Assembly (NCBI GenBank): GCA_003427395.1
Contig: BFEA01000702.1
Coordinates: 397,404-461,403 of the forward strand
Source: Chara braunii
Lineage: Eukaryota > Streptophyta > Charophyceae > Charales > Characeae
Direction of reading: 5' to 3'
Length of the DNA: 64,000 bases
In this document: positions 52,952 to 64,000 of the stretch, one piece after another
How positions within the stretch are numbered: position 1 is the first letter of the stretch
Layout of the letters: every line of letters starts with the position of its first letter
Program-made: the position numbers and the translations under genes
Notes under the pieces: generated by a model
The model's input: only the letters and a program-made list of their open reading frames with translations
Database searches by the model: none
What the model was told of the DNA's origin: nothing

Positions 52952-53734
52952 ATGGCAATGAGACGCGCCCGGATGCCGCGACGACCCATGCACCCACAGC
53001 CACCCACGAAAAACGGAGATGGATGGGAGATATCGCTCCCAGCAAGCTACAGGATCCAAGGATTGGACATCGAATGGAGGGTTGTGACCCTGGGGAGAGG
53101 ACATGCGTTCATGATGGTGGAATGCTTGTAGGATGGCATGAGGATTAACAGGGGACCGGGAGACGATCTGTATACCGACCTTAGGGTAACAGGGACCATG
53201 TATCTGCCAGAACTTGGATGGTACATGCTAGGAACGGAATTGGCATTAGGACACGGGTTGCTACCGATCTTCCAGAGGGCTACTAGGATGTTGAACAAGG
53301 TGGGCCAGGAAGTGCGGGGGAGAAGAAACGTGGGATTAAGGGCTCGGGTGGAGATAGGAGGTTGGCGAGAGTTAAGGGTTCCAATGACCGGGCTGAGGTG
53401 CCGAGGTCGCTTCATGGTAGACCTGGTATTCGGTAGCCTCAAGAGAGCTAGGGACCTGGTGGAATCGACCCTGGTCTGGATCCACCTCTTCCGGCCACAG
53501 TCAATGAGCATGTTCTACGATGTGTCGGTCAGACATGGGCCGTTATGGGGGAATCAGGCCTGGGAACTACTCGAATTACTCGAGATCTTGATATTCGGAT
53601 TTCCCCACCTGCCGTTTGAAGAATATGAGCCAATAATTATCAGGGAAATAGAGATGGGGGAAAATTACCTTGCTGGGTTGGCCGACCTGTTCGAGGAACC
53701 GGATGACCAGGGCCGGTCTGAGGGACCAACATGA
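52952..53734 (+). pseudogene. E3 ORF D (pre-gag paralog family)
   Basis: Single frame, about 260 codons, with one TAG at 53129-53131 (TGG in E2). Basic start MAMRRARMPRRP, then WEISLPASYRIQGLDIEW, RINRGPGDDLYTDLRV, MYLPELGWYMLGTELALG, GRRNVGLRARVEIGGWRE, RFMVDLVFGSLKRARDLVE, HGPLWGNQAWELLELLEIL and REIEMGENYLAGLADLFEEP. It is the clearest copy of D. Confidence 0.77.
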
Positions 53735-54196
53735 GAAAACGCATCTGGAATAGATAGGGAAATAAAGGATGGATACTAAGATAAGAAGGCAGCCATCAAC
53801 AAAAGAGGGGCAGTGGTTGGAGCTCCGTATGAACCGATAGCACGGAAAGGAGGAAATAGGAAGACCACCCCCACCAGACAACTTTGGGGCATTTGGAGGT
53901 TGAAAAGCCAAAAGTGTCATCCTCGATAAGGAGGCCACTTAGTCCAAACACCGCCCTAAGAGCCAAAGCGCGGCAATGAAAAGAAAAATGTCAAGCAGCG
54001 GCGGCAAGTTCCCCGGCGGGAGGAAAACCTAAAGGACGCCCGGGGAAAGAAAAGTTAGGAGAGCCGGACCGATTAATATAAGACGCAAAAAAAAAAAACA
54101 TGGGAACAGGTGGGCTTTAGGGCCGGGACTAGGGCAGTTATGAACAACCGGCCACTTTTTCGCAAAATTTTTTCCTTGTGCAGGCTAGGTAAAGAA
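53735..54196 (+). other. Spacer with acceptor-like site before gag (E3)
   Basis: No gene until the gag ATG at 54197. AAAATTTTTTCCTTGTGCAG ends at 54183, followed by GCTAGGTAAAG and the ATG. The T-rich tract plus GCAG fits a spliceosomal acceptor and is shared with E2. Confidence 0.45.
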
Positions 54197-55082
54197 ATGG
54201 CGACTGAGGAAGGAATCAATGACCAGCAGAGCGGAGGGAATCAGGACACGGATGGGATTGGGGAACGAAACGAAGGATCAACCAGGGCTCGAGAGTCAGT
54301 CAAACTGGAAGGGACCCGAGAAGACGGGAAGGATGCCTCGATCGGAGAAAGCTCGGGGAAAGTTGGGGGTAGCAAAAGGGGACCTCAGGAAAACAGGGAA
54401 GGAGAAAACGATATGAGAACAAGCCCTCGGAACTCAGCAGGAGCCACCCCTAAAAAGACAAAAGTCTCAGATGCCAGTCGTAAATTAGCAGAGATAGAGA
54501 AGCGGACTGCAGAATTTAAGGCAAGGCTTATCGAGCAGATGATGGCCGAGGATGAGGAGGACCCCCAGGGCGCAGGGCCAGGTGAGGGATGCAGGACCAG
54601 TCAGGACGAGGCCAGGTATGAGGGGAAGGATAATAGCCACAAAGGGACACCTAGCAAGAAGGGGAAGGAAGGGAACGACCCCCCGGCGGAGGGGACGGAA
54701 AACGCTATGACCCCGCCTGCCATCGACAGCGGCCCTAGCCGACTGCCTGCCACGCCGAAAGTAACAGGGGCATGCGACGGACTCTAGAGCCTTACGGAAA
54801 GGGTGCTAGGATGGTTTGATCCAGAAGGAACGCCGAAAACCAGGGAGAAGCACAGGGAAAGCAAGGAAGGGGAAGAAACCAGTGCAGCCGGAGAGGCGGG
54901 TGTTTCCGAAGATGGTCTCAAGAAGGTAGTCGCCTCCCTCAACAGAACGCTAAACGGAAACCAGGGGTACCTCGCAGATGCAAAAAAGAAACTCACATTT
55001 GATGGGGCCAACATCACGGAGTTCCTAATAGACTATGAGAACCTAGCAGCCCTGCTAAAATGGACGGAAGAAGAAAAGATAG
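54197..55082 (+). pseudogene. gag: E3 gag, N-terminal part
   Basis: It starts MATEEGINDQQ, with GESSGKVGGSKRG, a coiled-coil-like RKLAEIEKRTAEFKARLIE, TAG at 54785 (TGG in E1), RVLGWFDPEGTPKTREK, LTFDGANITEFLIDYENLAA and LLKWTEEEKI. After about 55080 the capsid stops and accessory-ORF sequence follows in the same frame. The rest of gag, including the zinc knuckle, and all of pol are missing. Confidence 0.82.
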
Positions 55083-55500
55083 AGCATATCGACCTCACCA
55101 ACGATGAGGAGGAAGACGAGGCAACAACGCCCACAAGAGAGGAACGGGGAAGAAGGGAGCGACCATGTGAGAAAAAAGATAAATGGATAAAAGAGTTCGG
55201 ATATGAGTTCAACAATTAGTTTGATCAATGGGGCACTATCGTGCGATATCAATGAATTATGAAGGCAAGGGAAAAGTTGGGCAGGGGAGAGGATCTATCC
55301 CCAACAACGTTCTTCACAGAACAGACGCTCCTCCAGTTCCAAGCAATAAAGAGGCAAATGGAGCAGGAAGGAGAGAATCGCACAAGGAGGGAGGCTCAAC
55401 GCAGGCCACCTGGACAATAGAGGCACAGCAGTCTTTATCTTTGTGGAAGGGTTTGGTTCCGGGGCAGTCAGAGCTGCCATTTTGGATTTCGCATTGAAAC
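55083..55500 (+). pseudogene. E3 accessory ORF remnant fused to gag
   Basis: It starts within the SIM-like region (HIDLTNDEEEDEATTPTREE), then CEKKDKWIKEFGYEFNN and a TAG where E2 has Trp of the WFDQW block. Later segments (GRGSIPNNVLHRTDAP, GGSTQATWTIE) still align with E2. It is joined in frame to capsid sequence by the deletion. Confidence 0.65.
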
Positions 55501-56366
55501 TCTTTTGAATTTTCTAAGCTCGAAGTGACAAAGGACATGGTTGTTAGTGCTACTTCGTACGAACGGTTGCACCTTCAAGGAAAAGGCCAGAGGGTTTCGC
55601 ACTTAGAATAGAATTCGGGATGGCTGGATAGATCAAGAGAAAGAAAAACGGAAAACAGCGGGGATCTAGACGAAGACGAGTCTGTAATGTTGTCTTGCAT
55701 TCGGAATTTGTCTCCTCGTTTTTTTTTTTTTTGAAAGAATGTGATGTAACTACTTTTTTGGACTGAAGAAACTATTGGGGGTTGGGAGGACTTGTGCTAC
55801 TTTGTATGAGTATTCGCTTCTTTGGGGAAAACGTGAACTTTTTTTGGTGGTAAGAAACAGACTTTGGGGATGATTGACTTTGCCTCGAGGAAATAGGTAG
55901 GGACATGTGAACTCTTGAACATTGGAAGATGCAGTCAGGCGAGGGGTTTTTCTTTCAAAATTATGTATCCATGAATGAACGAGTCACTCCACGAGTCCTT
56001 GTGAGAGGTTAGGGGACCTATGGGTAGAGAGGCACCCTCTCCTTTAGGAGCCTAATCCAACCTACCGCAGGCAATCCAGAGCATTGAGAAGCATATGAGA
56101 AGTCGGAAAAGTGGCAGGGTAACATTGAAATGATGGAACGCCCTTTGTAATGGTTGAACGGCCGGGCAGGCTAGTGCTGCTTGGGGCCGCGAGCCTCAAC
56201 TTGAGTACCAGACGCTAAGTCGGATGTATGGATGGATGTGAGAACGACAAAAGACATGAGGAAAAGGAAGAAGCATGCGTAAAAACCTAAGACGATGACC
56301 ACCTTCTAACCACTAAGACGAGAATAGGATCCGTGTCCTCGAGGCCCACCCCTTCAGGCGCTAACA
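55501..56366 (+). other. E3 non-coding region after accessory ORF
   Basis: No supported gene. Includes a T run at 55720-55732. The stretch 56000-56350 matches E1 10020-10390 (CCTAATCCAACC, CTAAGTCGGATGTATGGATG). Confidence 0.5.
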
Positions 56367-56530
56367 TTGCAATGGACAAGGATGGTCCTAACCAGGCTGT
56401 CCAATTGAAATGGATAAGGATGGTCCTAACCAGGCTGTCCGACTGTAATGGATAAGAATGACCCTAACCAGGCCGTTCGACTTGGAAATGGAAAGAGCAA
56501 CCCTAACCAGGTTGTTCGGAATGGCCCCTG
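56367..56530 (+). repeat. 36-40-bp tandem repeat (E3)
   Basis: Four units with AAGGATGGTCCTAACCAGGC and TGTCC; counterpart of E1 10390-10600. Confidence 0.8.
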
Positions 56531-56569
56531 ACAAGGGTCATTCTTTGGAAATGGCACTGGGGTCCCCTT

Positions 56570-56860
56570 GCATGGCTGCTTGAGAATGCACGGTATTGGA
56601 AGAGCTGAGCCTTGGAAAAGAGATTGGAAAGAGCAGAGCCTTGGAAAGGAGATTAGAGAGAACTGAGTCCTGGAAAAGATATTGGACTCAGCCTTGGAAA
56701 GGATGTGGGACTCAGCCTTGGAAGAGATATTGTATTGAGCATTGAGCTGAGATTGAGCATTGAACTGAGATTGAGCATTGAACTGAGATTGAGCATTGGA
56801 CTGAGAATGAGTATTGGAATTGGACTGAGTATTGAAAATTGCATTCCATAAACAGGGGAC
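56570..56860 (+). repeat. Short tandem repeats (E3, GATTGGAAAGAGC family)
   Basis: Units such as GAGCCTTGGAAAAGAGATTG and GAGCATTGAACTGAGATT of about 18-33 bp; inverted counterpart of E2 25195-25500. Confidence 0.75.
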
Positions 56861-56934
56861 CCTAGGCAACTTGAAATTGACTTGGAAAAAACATTGAGAT
56901 GAAATTTCTCCTTTCTTCTAGTCTCTGGCCTCAA

Positions 56935-57744
56935 CAAGAGGGGGATATCGGTGCATGCACCGCAACCCCAAGACCTCTATCCCTTTGAAGGAAAAATTCC
57001 CAGCGTGACATGTTCCTCTTCGAGAGGATAAGGGTTAAAGGACCAAAGCACCTACCACTTGGATCGGTGCGGGACGTCCGGAACCACCTCCGACAATGAG
57101 CTCTAGTCGAGGAGTTCAAACTGCGCCTCCTGTTGAACGCCTAAACGTCAAAGGGCCAGAGAGCCAAACGGGCGAGGATGCCATTCTCATCTAGTCTATT
57201 TTGCTACTCTCCAACCACACGCCATGTCATAAAGGGGTGGCATGGCCGTTGGATCGGACCACGGCTGCCCGCGCTAAGTTGGGTGGCACTGTCAAAGGGG
57301 AGAGGCGGGCGAGGNACCGGGNGGNGNCTGCCACCACCACGGGGCATTGACACTGCCCTGCCAGAATATTACAACCGTCTCGGGACTAATTGCGAGGTCT
57401 TCGTAACTGCACTCGCGAACTGATCGAGAGCCCCAACTCTCTTGAAAGGAAGAGGCCGAAATCCAGAAAATCACCACTCGGGAGGGACGATTTGCGAGGA
57501 ACGCTCTTACGGCTAGTCGAGGCCCTGAGAGGCTTGGATTGGACCTGCCTGCCAGATGTGGGGAGGAACCTCAGTATTGGTGCTCGCCACGTAAGAGAAG
57601 AAAGGTCGGACCAAGTAGAAGGATGAGGCGACGTCCGCTGGGGAGGAACTGATCACTCTTCCTTTTGTGAAGCGGATGCGCTTGTGTCCTTGACTTGCGG
57701 TTGGTGGGCCAAAGGTCTCGTGCCTTTGAGTGAGGATCTGTCGA
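56935..57744 (+). other. Conserved 0.8-kb non-coding block (E3 copy)
   Basis: Same order as E1 11385-12194, including ACCACTTGGATCGGTGCGGG, a CCACGGGGCATTGACACTGC segment and the TCACTCTTCCTTTTGTGAAG end. Ambiguous bases at 57315-57330. Confidence 0.6.
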
Positions 57745-57790
57745 GCGATGGGGACATCACGTTTTGAGTGGGGGGAAGGTGTGTCATCTA
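57745..57790 (+). other. Internal hairpin plus polypurine-tract-like site (E3)
   Basis: GCGATGGGGACATCACG, TTTTGAGTGGGGGGAAGG, then TGTGTCATC. Parallels the terminal site 59013-59050. Confidence 0.65.
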
Positions 57791-58274
57791 CCAATAAATA
57801 CGCATGGAAAAAGATTTGCAATTGCATGGGCCTATGAACGAGGGTCTGGCAAGACGACCAGAAAAGAAAAAGACTTGTAATTGGTTTTGCGTGGGCCTGA
57901 GAAAAAGGGGTCTGGCAAGATTTTAGGGCAGAAAGGACTTGAGCAAGTAATTGGCATGAGCTTGAAAATAGGCCAGGCGAGACGTCCGGGAAAGAGAAGA
58001 GTTGTATAAGGAATTTGCATGGACGTAAGAAAAGGAATGGCAGGCTGGGAAATGGTTATGTGATTGTTTTGCATGAGCTTAAGAAAAAAGTTTGAAAAGA
58101 GATGTGCGAAGGATGAACCGAGCATTGTACATGGAAAGCTAAGGGAAAAGGGCAAGGACTGACAAAAGGGTGATATGCATGCGGAATTGGCAGGACCTAA
58201 GAAAAGTGGGGAAGAAGGACCCGGGGGAAAATGTATGTGGTTTTGGCTAAACCTGAGGCTCGGGGAAAGCAAAG
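57791..58274 (+). repeat. About 60-bp repeats before E3 methyltransferase
   Basis: Several degenerate units at 57830-58090 with GGTCTGGCAAGA and GACTTGTAATTGGTTTTGC segments. After 58150 a co-linear unique stretch leads into the methyltransferase. Confidence 0.65.
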
Positions 58275-58930
58275 TTGTATTGCACAGGCCGAAAGGCGGA
58301 ATTATCTGTGGATGTTCTAAGAATAATGAATGAGACAGAGACAAAATGATTTTGCTCGAAAATGTTTTCTCAATGAAATGGGAAGACAGATTTGAGATTA
58401 TGAATGCAGCCTTCAAGACATTGCCGAGAGCGAGAAACAACGTACAATGAAAAACTAGTTGCAGGGCATATCTGTGGTCAAATCCCTCCAGGGGGCAACG
58501 CTAATCAACTTAACGAAGGAAAAAGACATCGAGCTGCTCAAAACCCTTGACGTGTTACTAGCTCGCACCTGAAGGAAGCCATGGCGGATGATCCTTGTGA
58601 CATTCGCTGCCAAATCCCCCTCTTACCGCGGCCCCTAGGGAGGGCGATGGGCTCCTTGTCCTCTCTTTTGTGGGACAATACTGGAGATTGTTGGGAAGCT
58701 CTTGGGTACTTGGGAGTTCCAGTGAGAAAGCGATACAGGTGTGAGACGGATGTTGACGCACAGAGAGTGTTACACGCTCGTTACAAAGACATTATTGAGC
58801 TTGGGGACGTTACGCAACCCAGAGGAAACCTGATACAAAAACCTTGGCCCCTCCATACCCTCCCCCGCCCAAGGGGCGGAAACTTAAAGAAGGACCCGAG
58901 AAAAGAGTGAGAAAGACAAAAGGAACCCTG
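58275..58930 (+). pseudogene. E3 C5 cytosine methyltransferase remnant (motifs V, VI, then I)
   Basis: GRKAELSVDVLRIMNETETK resembles the helix before motif VI. LLENVFSMKWEDRFEI is motif VI, intact at ENV. A stop-containing stretch with KDIELLKTLDVLLART follows, then a frame of 109 codons (58581-58910) with SLLWDNTGDCWEALGYLGVP, a VRKRYRCETDVDAQR segment and IIELGDVTQ, corresponding to motifs I-III. Motif IV (present in E2) is missing, and the frame runs into the common 3' tail. Same permuted order as E2. Confidence 0.78.
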
Positions 58931-59012
58931 GCAAGCTAACTACTCATCCCACCCCACTCCCCTGCCTTGTCCGTCTATCACTCCCAAATCCCTACTGACC
59001 GTGGATTGGTGC

Positions 59013-59046
59013 GCGATNAGGACATCGNGAATNAGTGGGGGGAATA
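59013..59046 (+). other. Hairpin and polypurine tract, E3
   Basis: GCGATNAGGACATCGN at 59013-59028 and AGTGGGGGGAATA at 59034-59046, directly before the 3' LTR start TGTCGGG. Confidence 0.85.
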
Positions 59047-61330
59047 TGTCGGGACTNGTGAGTCCCGAATGATTTCCCGTCACTCGANAGACTGCATATG
59101 GCCAATTTTTGCACGANAGACAAAACCGGAGGCAGGAATGCTGGAAAAGATCGGAAGCATGGNCANANGCAGTAGNAAGCTAGAGGCTGGCTANGGTCGT
59201 CGGGACCGCCAAACTAGAAAAGGACGGTCTAAGCAGGAAGCGGCAAAGGACTGTGAGAGAACAACAGGAGCGACTTTTCCCAGGAGAACGGAGAGGAGCC
59301 GCAGGGAAGTCAGNAGTAGCGCAGTAGGTGCGCAACAAGGGAAGGAAGNAANTGGGAAGGGACATGGCGCANGGCGCTGANGCNANGCNGCGACGGGAGA
59401 GCNGAGGAGAACGCAGGGTAGGTTGGAGCCGGCACCCCGGAACGGAATAGCATGCGGGACGCAATAGGAGAAGGGAGCGGAGATCGCTGCAAGACGGAGG
59501 GACGTCAGGAGCATCAAGNAAAGACNTGATACAGGTGGGGCAGGAGTGTCGGGGACCACATGNGATCGAAGGANAGAGCGGTACCAGCGGGGCAAAGTGN
59601 CGNGGACCGCAAGGGACCAGGGGACGACATGGTGNCGGCAGGGCGAAGTATCCGGAACCTCGTGANACCAAGGGAAAGACGTAATGCAGGCGGGCTGAAG
59701 TGTCAGGGACCGCGTGGGCCTAGATAAAATGGCGGCACCGGCGGAACCGCCAGCAGATTGGGTGTCGACGGAATAAAAAGTGTCGGAGCCGCGGACAGGG
59801 GCCGGAGGACGGATGTCGTCGACTGGGTAGTTGGCGACCAGCCCAAGAGGGGGGACGCGTGAGAGCGGGTCGTCACCCAGGATGACGCCGGACAAAGAGG
59901 AGGGGTTATGAAAAAATAAGAAAAGGAGGAGACGTCGGACGCCGACAGGAATTGCTGACGGAAAGGAAAAGACGGGCACGAGGCGGGAAAACTGGAGGGC
60001 ACTTGGGGCAACCCAAGGGGATCCTAAATTAAAAGCAATGACAACAAAAATAAAATAGCATGACGTCAGGTGGACGGGACCATCCGAGCCAGGGGCCCGG
60101 ATGAAAATGATAAGTACCGCCGCGGCATGCGCCGGTGGGAGGTGCCGAGGGAAAATAAGGGAGAATAGTGGTAATGAGGGGTCCGACCAGTAGTCCGAGT
60201 ATCCCCGACCAGACAGGCCAAGAAAAATAAAGTTACGAGGGCTCCACGTGAAAAAAAGGCTGGCCGGAGAAATTCGGAGCAAGAGGGTCTCAAACTGGCG
60301 GTAGGCAGCAGCAAAAAGGAGTCACCTTTGGCCTTGCGGGTGCCACTACTGCAGTCCGAGGTGTAACAACCATATGCCAGCTGCAAAATCAGGCCTTGGG
60401 TGAAGTCCAACAGCCTGAAAGAGGAGAAATAGTTGTTGGATACTTGTCCCTACAGCGATAAAAGAAGGGGGGAAAGAAAATGGGAGAAAAAGGGGGAGAA
60501 TGAGACAAAGGAGGAGGAAGGAGTGGAGGAAAATGTGCCGCCAGGTTGGGACTGCAGCACTAGGGATAGGCAGGTCCCAATGATGACGTCATCCCTCTTT
60601 AATCCTAGGAGTGCAGCCCGGACTGCAGAAATAAGATCCTTGGGGCATTATCTCTACAATATCTGAATTTAAGTAGGAGAAATAAGGAAAAATGTTGATG
60701 TGAGTTTGCCGGCTCATTTTTGGGTCTTAGATCTGGAATCAGATCTTAAGGAGGAGGAGATCTAGCCGTTTTTTGTGGGCTGACACAAAACGGCAAGCTC
60801 TGGAATGAGTTGGCAGCAAAATGGAGGGAAAACCAAGAGAGGAACAAGACAAAGCTGTGTATTTGGCCCAAGGATTGGGTCATATACACAAAAAAAATAA
60901 AAAATTGAGGTAAAAGGCTCAACTTTGGGGCAAGGGGAGCTTGGAGTAACTCGGATTGATGAGAACCGTAGATCTCAGCCAAATCTAAGGCTGAGATCTA
61001 TGCCGCCATTTGGAAAAATACAACAGCCTACTCACAAGAGGCCTAGAATAGGGAAAAACGAAAAACGGGCCTCTAGACCCTCAAATTCTAGTAAACGCTG
61101 CATTTTGGGGTAGCGGTACCCAAAAGGAAACACTTTTTGAAATGAAAAGAGGCCAGGGTAGGCCAAGGGGTAGTCCGAGAGGGTACCAGCTTCTCGGACT
61201 GCATGTATCTGGCCAAAATGAGGCCCAGGTACCTCCAGGTAGGCCAAAACTGGAAATTTGGCCCTTGGGGTACCTCTTTCCACCTAAAGGCACTTGGAGG
61301 GGCCTAGAGGTTGGGCGGTGCACCTATTCC

Positions 61331-61400
61331 AGCCTACATAAGCTAGAGGTGCAGGCCGCCACTCTCATTTGAGCATGAGAGGTGCCCACGCGGCCGAAAT
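61331..61400 (+). promoter_or_regulatory. Conserved LTR core, candidate promoter (E3 3' LTR)
   Basis: AGCCTACATAAGCTAGAGGTG and the following CACTCTCATTTGAGC match 39543-39610 and E1 17135-17205. Confidence 0.3.
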
Positions 61401-61764
61401 GAGTCTAGAAGAGAGTTGAGTGAAGGACAAGCAAGGGAGTGAGGGTCGGAGCTAGCCGGAAGCCTGACTATGGTGGTAAGGCTGAGAAAGGTGACCTAGA
61501 GGCTAGGAGGGAGCAAAGAGAGTGGTCCGGCATAGCCCTCAGGCTGTGAGGTAGGAGGAGAGGCTGAAAGGGGTCCCCATAGCCCTTCTAGAGGGAAGGA
61601 CTCCACAACCTTAGAGGTAGGAGCCTGCCATAGCTAAAGGAGAAGTGTGAAGGAAGGAGGGGAAGATCTTGGGAGGAAGGAGGAGCCATATTCAGGAGGC
61701 TAGAACCGAGCTTTGGGATTCCATTGCCTAGAGACCATCTAGAGGTGAGTGAAAGAGGAGGATT

Positions 61765-61955
61765 TTTTTCCTCCTCTCTTCTTCTTCTTCTTCATCTTCA
61801 TCTTCTTCTTCTTCTTCTTCCTCTTCTTCTCCTTCTTCTCCTCCCTCTCCTCCTTCTTCTCCTTCTTCTTCTTCCCCCCTCTTCTTCTCCTTCTACTTCT
61901 TCCCCTCCTTCCTCTCCTCCTTCTCCTCCCCCTTCTTCATCCTCTTCCTCCCTCA
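61765..61955 (+). repeat. Polypyrimidine tract in E3 3' LTR
   Basis: CTT/CCT-only sequence directly upstream of the 91-bp satellite, as in the 5' LTR. Confidence 0.9.
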
Positions 61956-61969
61956 AAAACTGTGATTTT

Positions 61970-64000
61970 GGTTGATTTTGATGCATGTATGTGTTGCGAT
62001 TCATTCCGGGATACTTCCGTGAACTTTCCCCTTGCTAGATTGCTTCCAAACTCATCTTTTAGATGTCTCTGATACATGTATGTGTTGCGATTCATTCCGG
62101 GATACCTCCGTGAACTTTTCCCTTGCTAGATTGCTTCCAATCTCATCTTTTGACTGTCTTTGATACATGTATGTGTTGCGATTCACTCCGGGATACATCC
62201 GTGAACTTTCCCCTTCCTAGATCGCTTTCAAGCTTATCTTTTGGTTGTCCTTGATGCATGTATGTGTTGCGATTCATTCCAGGATACTTCCGTGAACTTT
62301 CCCCTTGCTAAATTACTTCCAAACTCATCTTTTGGTTGTCCTTGATGCATGTATGTTTTGCGATTCACTCCGGGATACTTCCGTGAACTTTTCCTTTGCT
62401 AGATTACTTCCAAACTCATCTTTTGGTTGTCCTTGATGCATGTATGTGTTGCGATTCATTCCGGATACTTCTGTGAACTTTCCGTTTGCTAGATTGTTTC
62501 CAATCTTATCTTTTGGTTGTCTTTGATGCATGTGTGTTGCGATTCATTCCGGGATACTTCCGTGAAGTTTCCCCTTGCTAGATTGCTTCCAATCTCATCT
62601 TTTGGCTGTCCTTGATGCATGTATGTGTTGCGATTCATTCCGGGATACTTCCGTGAACTTTCCCCTTGCTAGATTACTTCCAAACTCATCTTTTGACTGT
62701 CCTTGATGGATGTATGTGTTGCGATTCATTCCGGGATACTTCCGTGAACTTTCCCCTTGCTAGATTGTTTTCAATCTCATCTTTTGGCTGTCTTTGATGC
62801 ATGTGTGTGTTGCGATTCATTCCGGGATACTTCCGTGAACTTTCCCCTTGCTATATTGCTTCCAATTTCATCTTTTGGCTGTCTTTGATGCATATGTGTG
62901 TGTTGCGATTCATTCCTGGATACTTCTGTAAACTTTCCCCTTGCTAGATTGCTTCCAATCTCATCTTTTGGCTGTCCTTGATATATGTATGTATTGCGAT
63001 TCATTCCGGGATACTTTCGTGAACTTTCCCCTTACGAGATTGCTTCCAAACTCATCTTTTGGATGTCCTTGATGCATGTATGTATTGCGATTCATTCTGT
63101 CATACTTCCATTAACTTTCCCCTTGCTAGATTGCTTCCAATGTCATCTTCTGGCGTTCTTTGATACATGAATGTATTGTGATTCACTCCGGGATACTTCC
63201 GTGAACTTTCCCCTAGCTAGATTGCTTCCAATCTCATATTTTGTCTGTTTTTGATACATGTATCTGTTGCGATTCACTCCGGGATACTTCCGTGAACTTT
63301 CCCCTTGCTAGATTGCTTCCAATCTCATCTTTTGGCTGTCTTTGATATATGTATGTGTTGCGATTCATTCCGGGATACTTTCGTGAACTTTGCCCTTGCT
63401 AGATTGTTTTCAACCTCATATTTTACTATCCTTGATGCATGTATGTGTTGCGATTCATTCCGGGATACTTCCGTGAACTTTCCCCTTGTTAGATTGCTTC
63501 CAAATTCATCTTTTGGGTGTCCTTGATGCATGTATTTGTTGCGATTCACTCCGGGATACTTCCGTGAACTTTGCCCTTGCTAGATTGTATTCAACCTCAT
63601 ATTTTACTGTCCTTGATGCATGTATGTGTTGCGATTCATTCCGGGATACTTCCGTGAACTTTCCCCTTGCTAGATTGTTTTCAAACTCATCTTTTGGCTG
63701 TCTTGGATGCATGTGTGCGTTGCGATTCACTCCGGGATACTTCTGTGAACTTTCCCCTTGCTAGATTGCTTCCAATCTCATCTTTTGGCTGTCTTTGATA
63801 CATGTATGTGTTGCGATTCATCCCGGGATACTTGCGTGAACTTTCCCCTTGCTAGATTGCTTCCCAACTTATCTTTTGGTTGTCCTTGATGCATGTATGT
63901 GTTGAGATTCATTCCGGGATACTTCCGTGAACTTTCCCCTTGCTAGATCGCTTCCGATTTCATCTTTTGGCTGTCTTTGATGCATGTGTGTTTTGCGATT
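61970..64000 (+). repeat. 91-bp satellite array in E3 3' LTR
   Basis: About 22 units visible, with the same consensus as 40170-44700 and continuing past the window edge. Spacing is 91 bp between, for example, 62611 and 62702. Confidence 0.95.

Larger units (their letters stand above)
37271..64000 (+). mobile_element. E3: giant LTR retrotransposon with internal pol deletion, nested in E2
   Basis: Plus-strand copy: 5' LTR 37271-48543, PBS at 48548, leader, ORFs A-D, a gag start joined to the accessory ORF, non-coding region, methyltransferase remnant, polypurine tract, and 3' LTR from 59047 to beyond the window. By eye the two LTRs differ at about 10 of the first 195 positions. Pol is absent because of a deletion from mid-capsid to the accessory ORF, so the copy is non-autonomous. 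The left target flank in E2 reads TTCCGG; the right junction is outside the window. Confidence 0.88.
59047..64000 (+). repeat. E3 3' LTR, first 4.95 kb
   Basis: Repeats the 5' LTR from TGTCGGGACT through the unique region, conserved core, polypyrimidine tract and into the 91-bp satellite. The window ends inside the satellite. Many ambiguous bases lie between 59018 and 59670. No coding sequence. Confidence 0.9.

Overview
The window looks like repeat-rich nuclear DNA from a eukaryote. I found no cellular gene, rRNA or tRNA. Almost all of it is three nested copies (E1, E2, E3) of one family of very large Ty3/gypsy-type LTR retrotransposons. A streptophyte (charophyte) alga such as Chara is my best guess for the host. 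That is inference: it rests on the element type, the giant satellite-bearing LTRs, and a cytosine-methyltransferase pseudogene carried by the element (retrotransposons with captured DNMTs are known from charophytes and dinoflagellates).

Layout. 1-215: tail of an unidentified insertion. 216-22798: E1, plus strand, 5' part outside the window, with its 3' LTR at 13617-22798 (9.2 kb). 22799-37270: E2, minus strand, the oldest copy. Its 3' LTR was cut 83 bp in by E1 and its 5' leader was cut by E3. 37271-64000: E3, plus strand, inserted in E2, with a complete 5' LTR at 37271-48543 (11.3 kb including an 850-base gap), PBS, internal region 48544-59046, and a 3' LTR from 59047 that runs off the window. 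Assembly gaps are at 17896-18565 and 46488-47337.

Combining the copies gives the element plan: LTR (TGTCGGG...CCCTACA), PBS, about 1.7 kb leader, four tandem paralogous ORFs of unknown function (A, B, C, D), gag with a CCHC knuckle, protease, RT, RNase H, integrase with a GPY-like end, an acidic accessory ORF with an NLS-like and a SUMO-interaction-like motif, about 3 kb of repeat-rich non-coding DNA including a conserved 0.8 kb block, a polypurine-tract-like site, a cytosine methyltransferase remnant, a hairpin plus polypurine tract, and the LTR. A complete element would be about 39 kb. The LTRs hold long arrays of a 91-bp satellite plus other satellites.

All copies are decayed. Nearly every gene has stops or frameshifts, most stops being C:G to T:A changes; E3 has lost pol altogether. 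The most novel points are the fourfold pre-gag paralog family, the methyltransferase with an apparently permuted motif order lying between duplicated polypurine-tract motifs, and LTRs that act as satellite carriers. The two LTR subfamilies carry 91-bp units that align without gaps although the sequences have strongly diverged.
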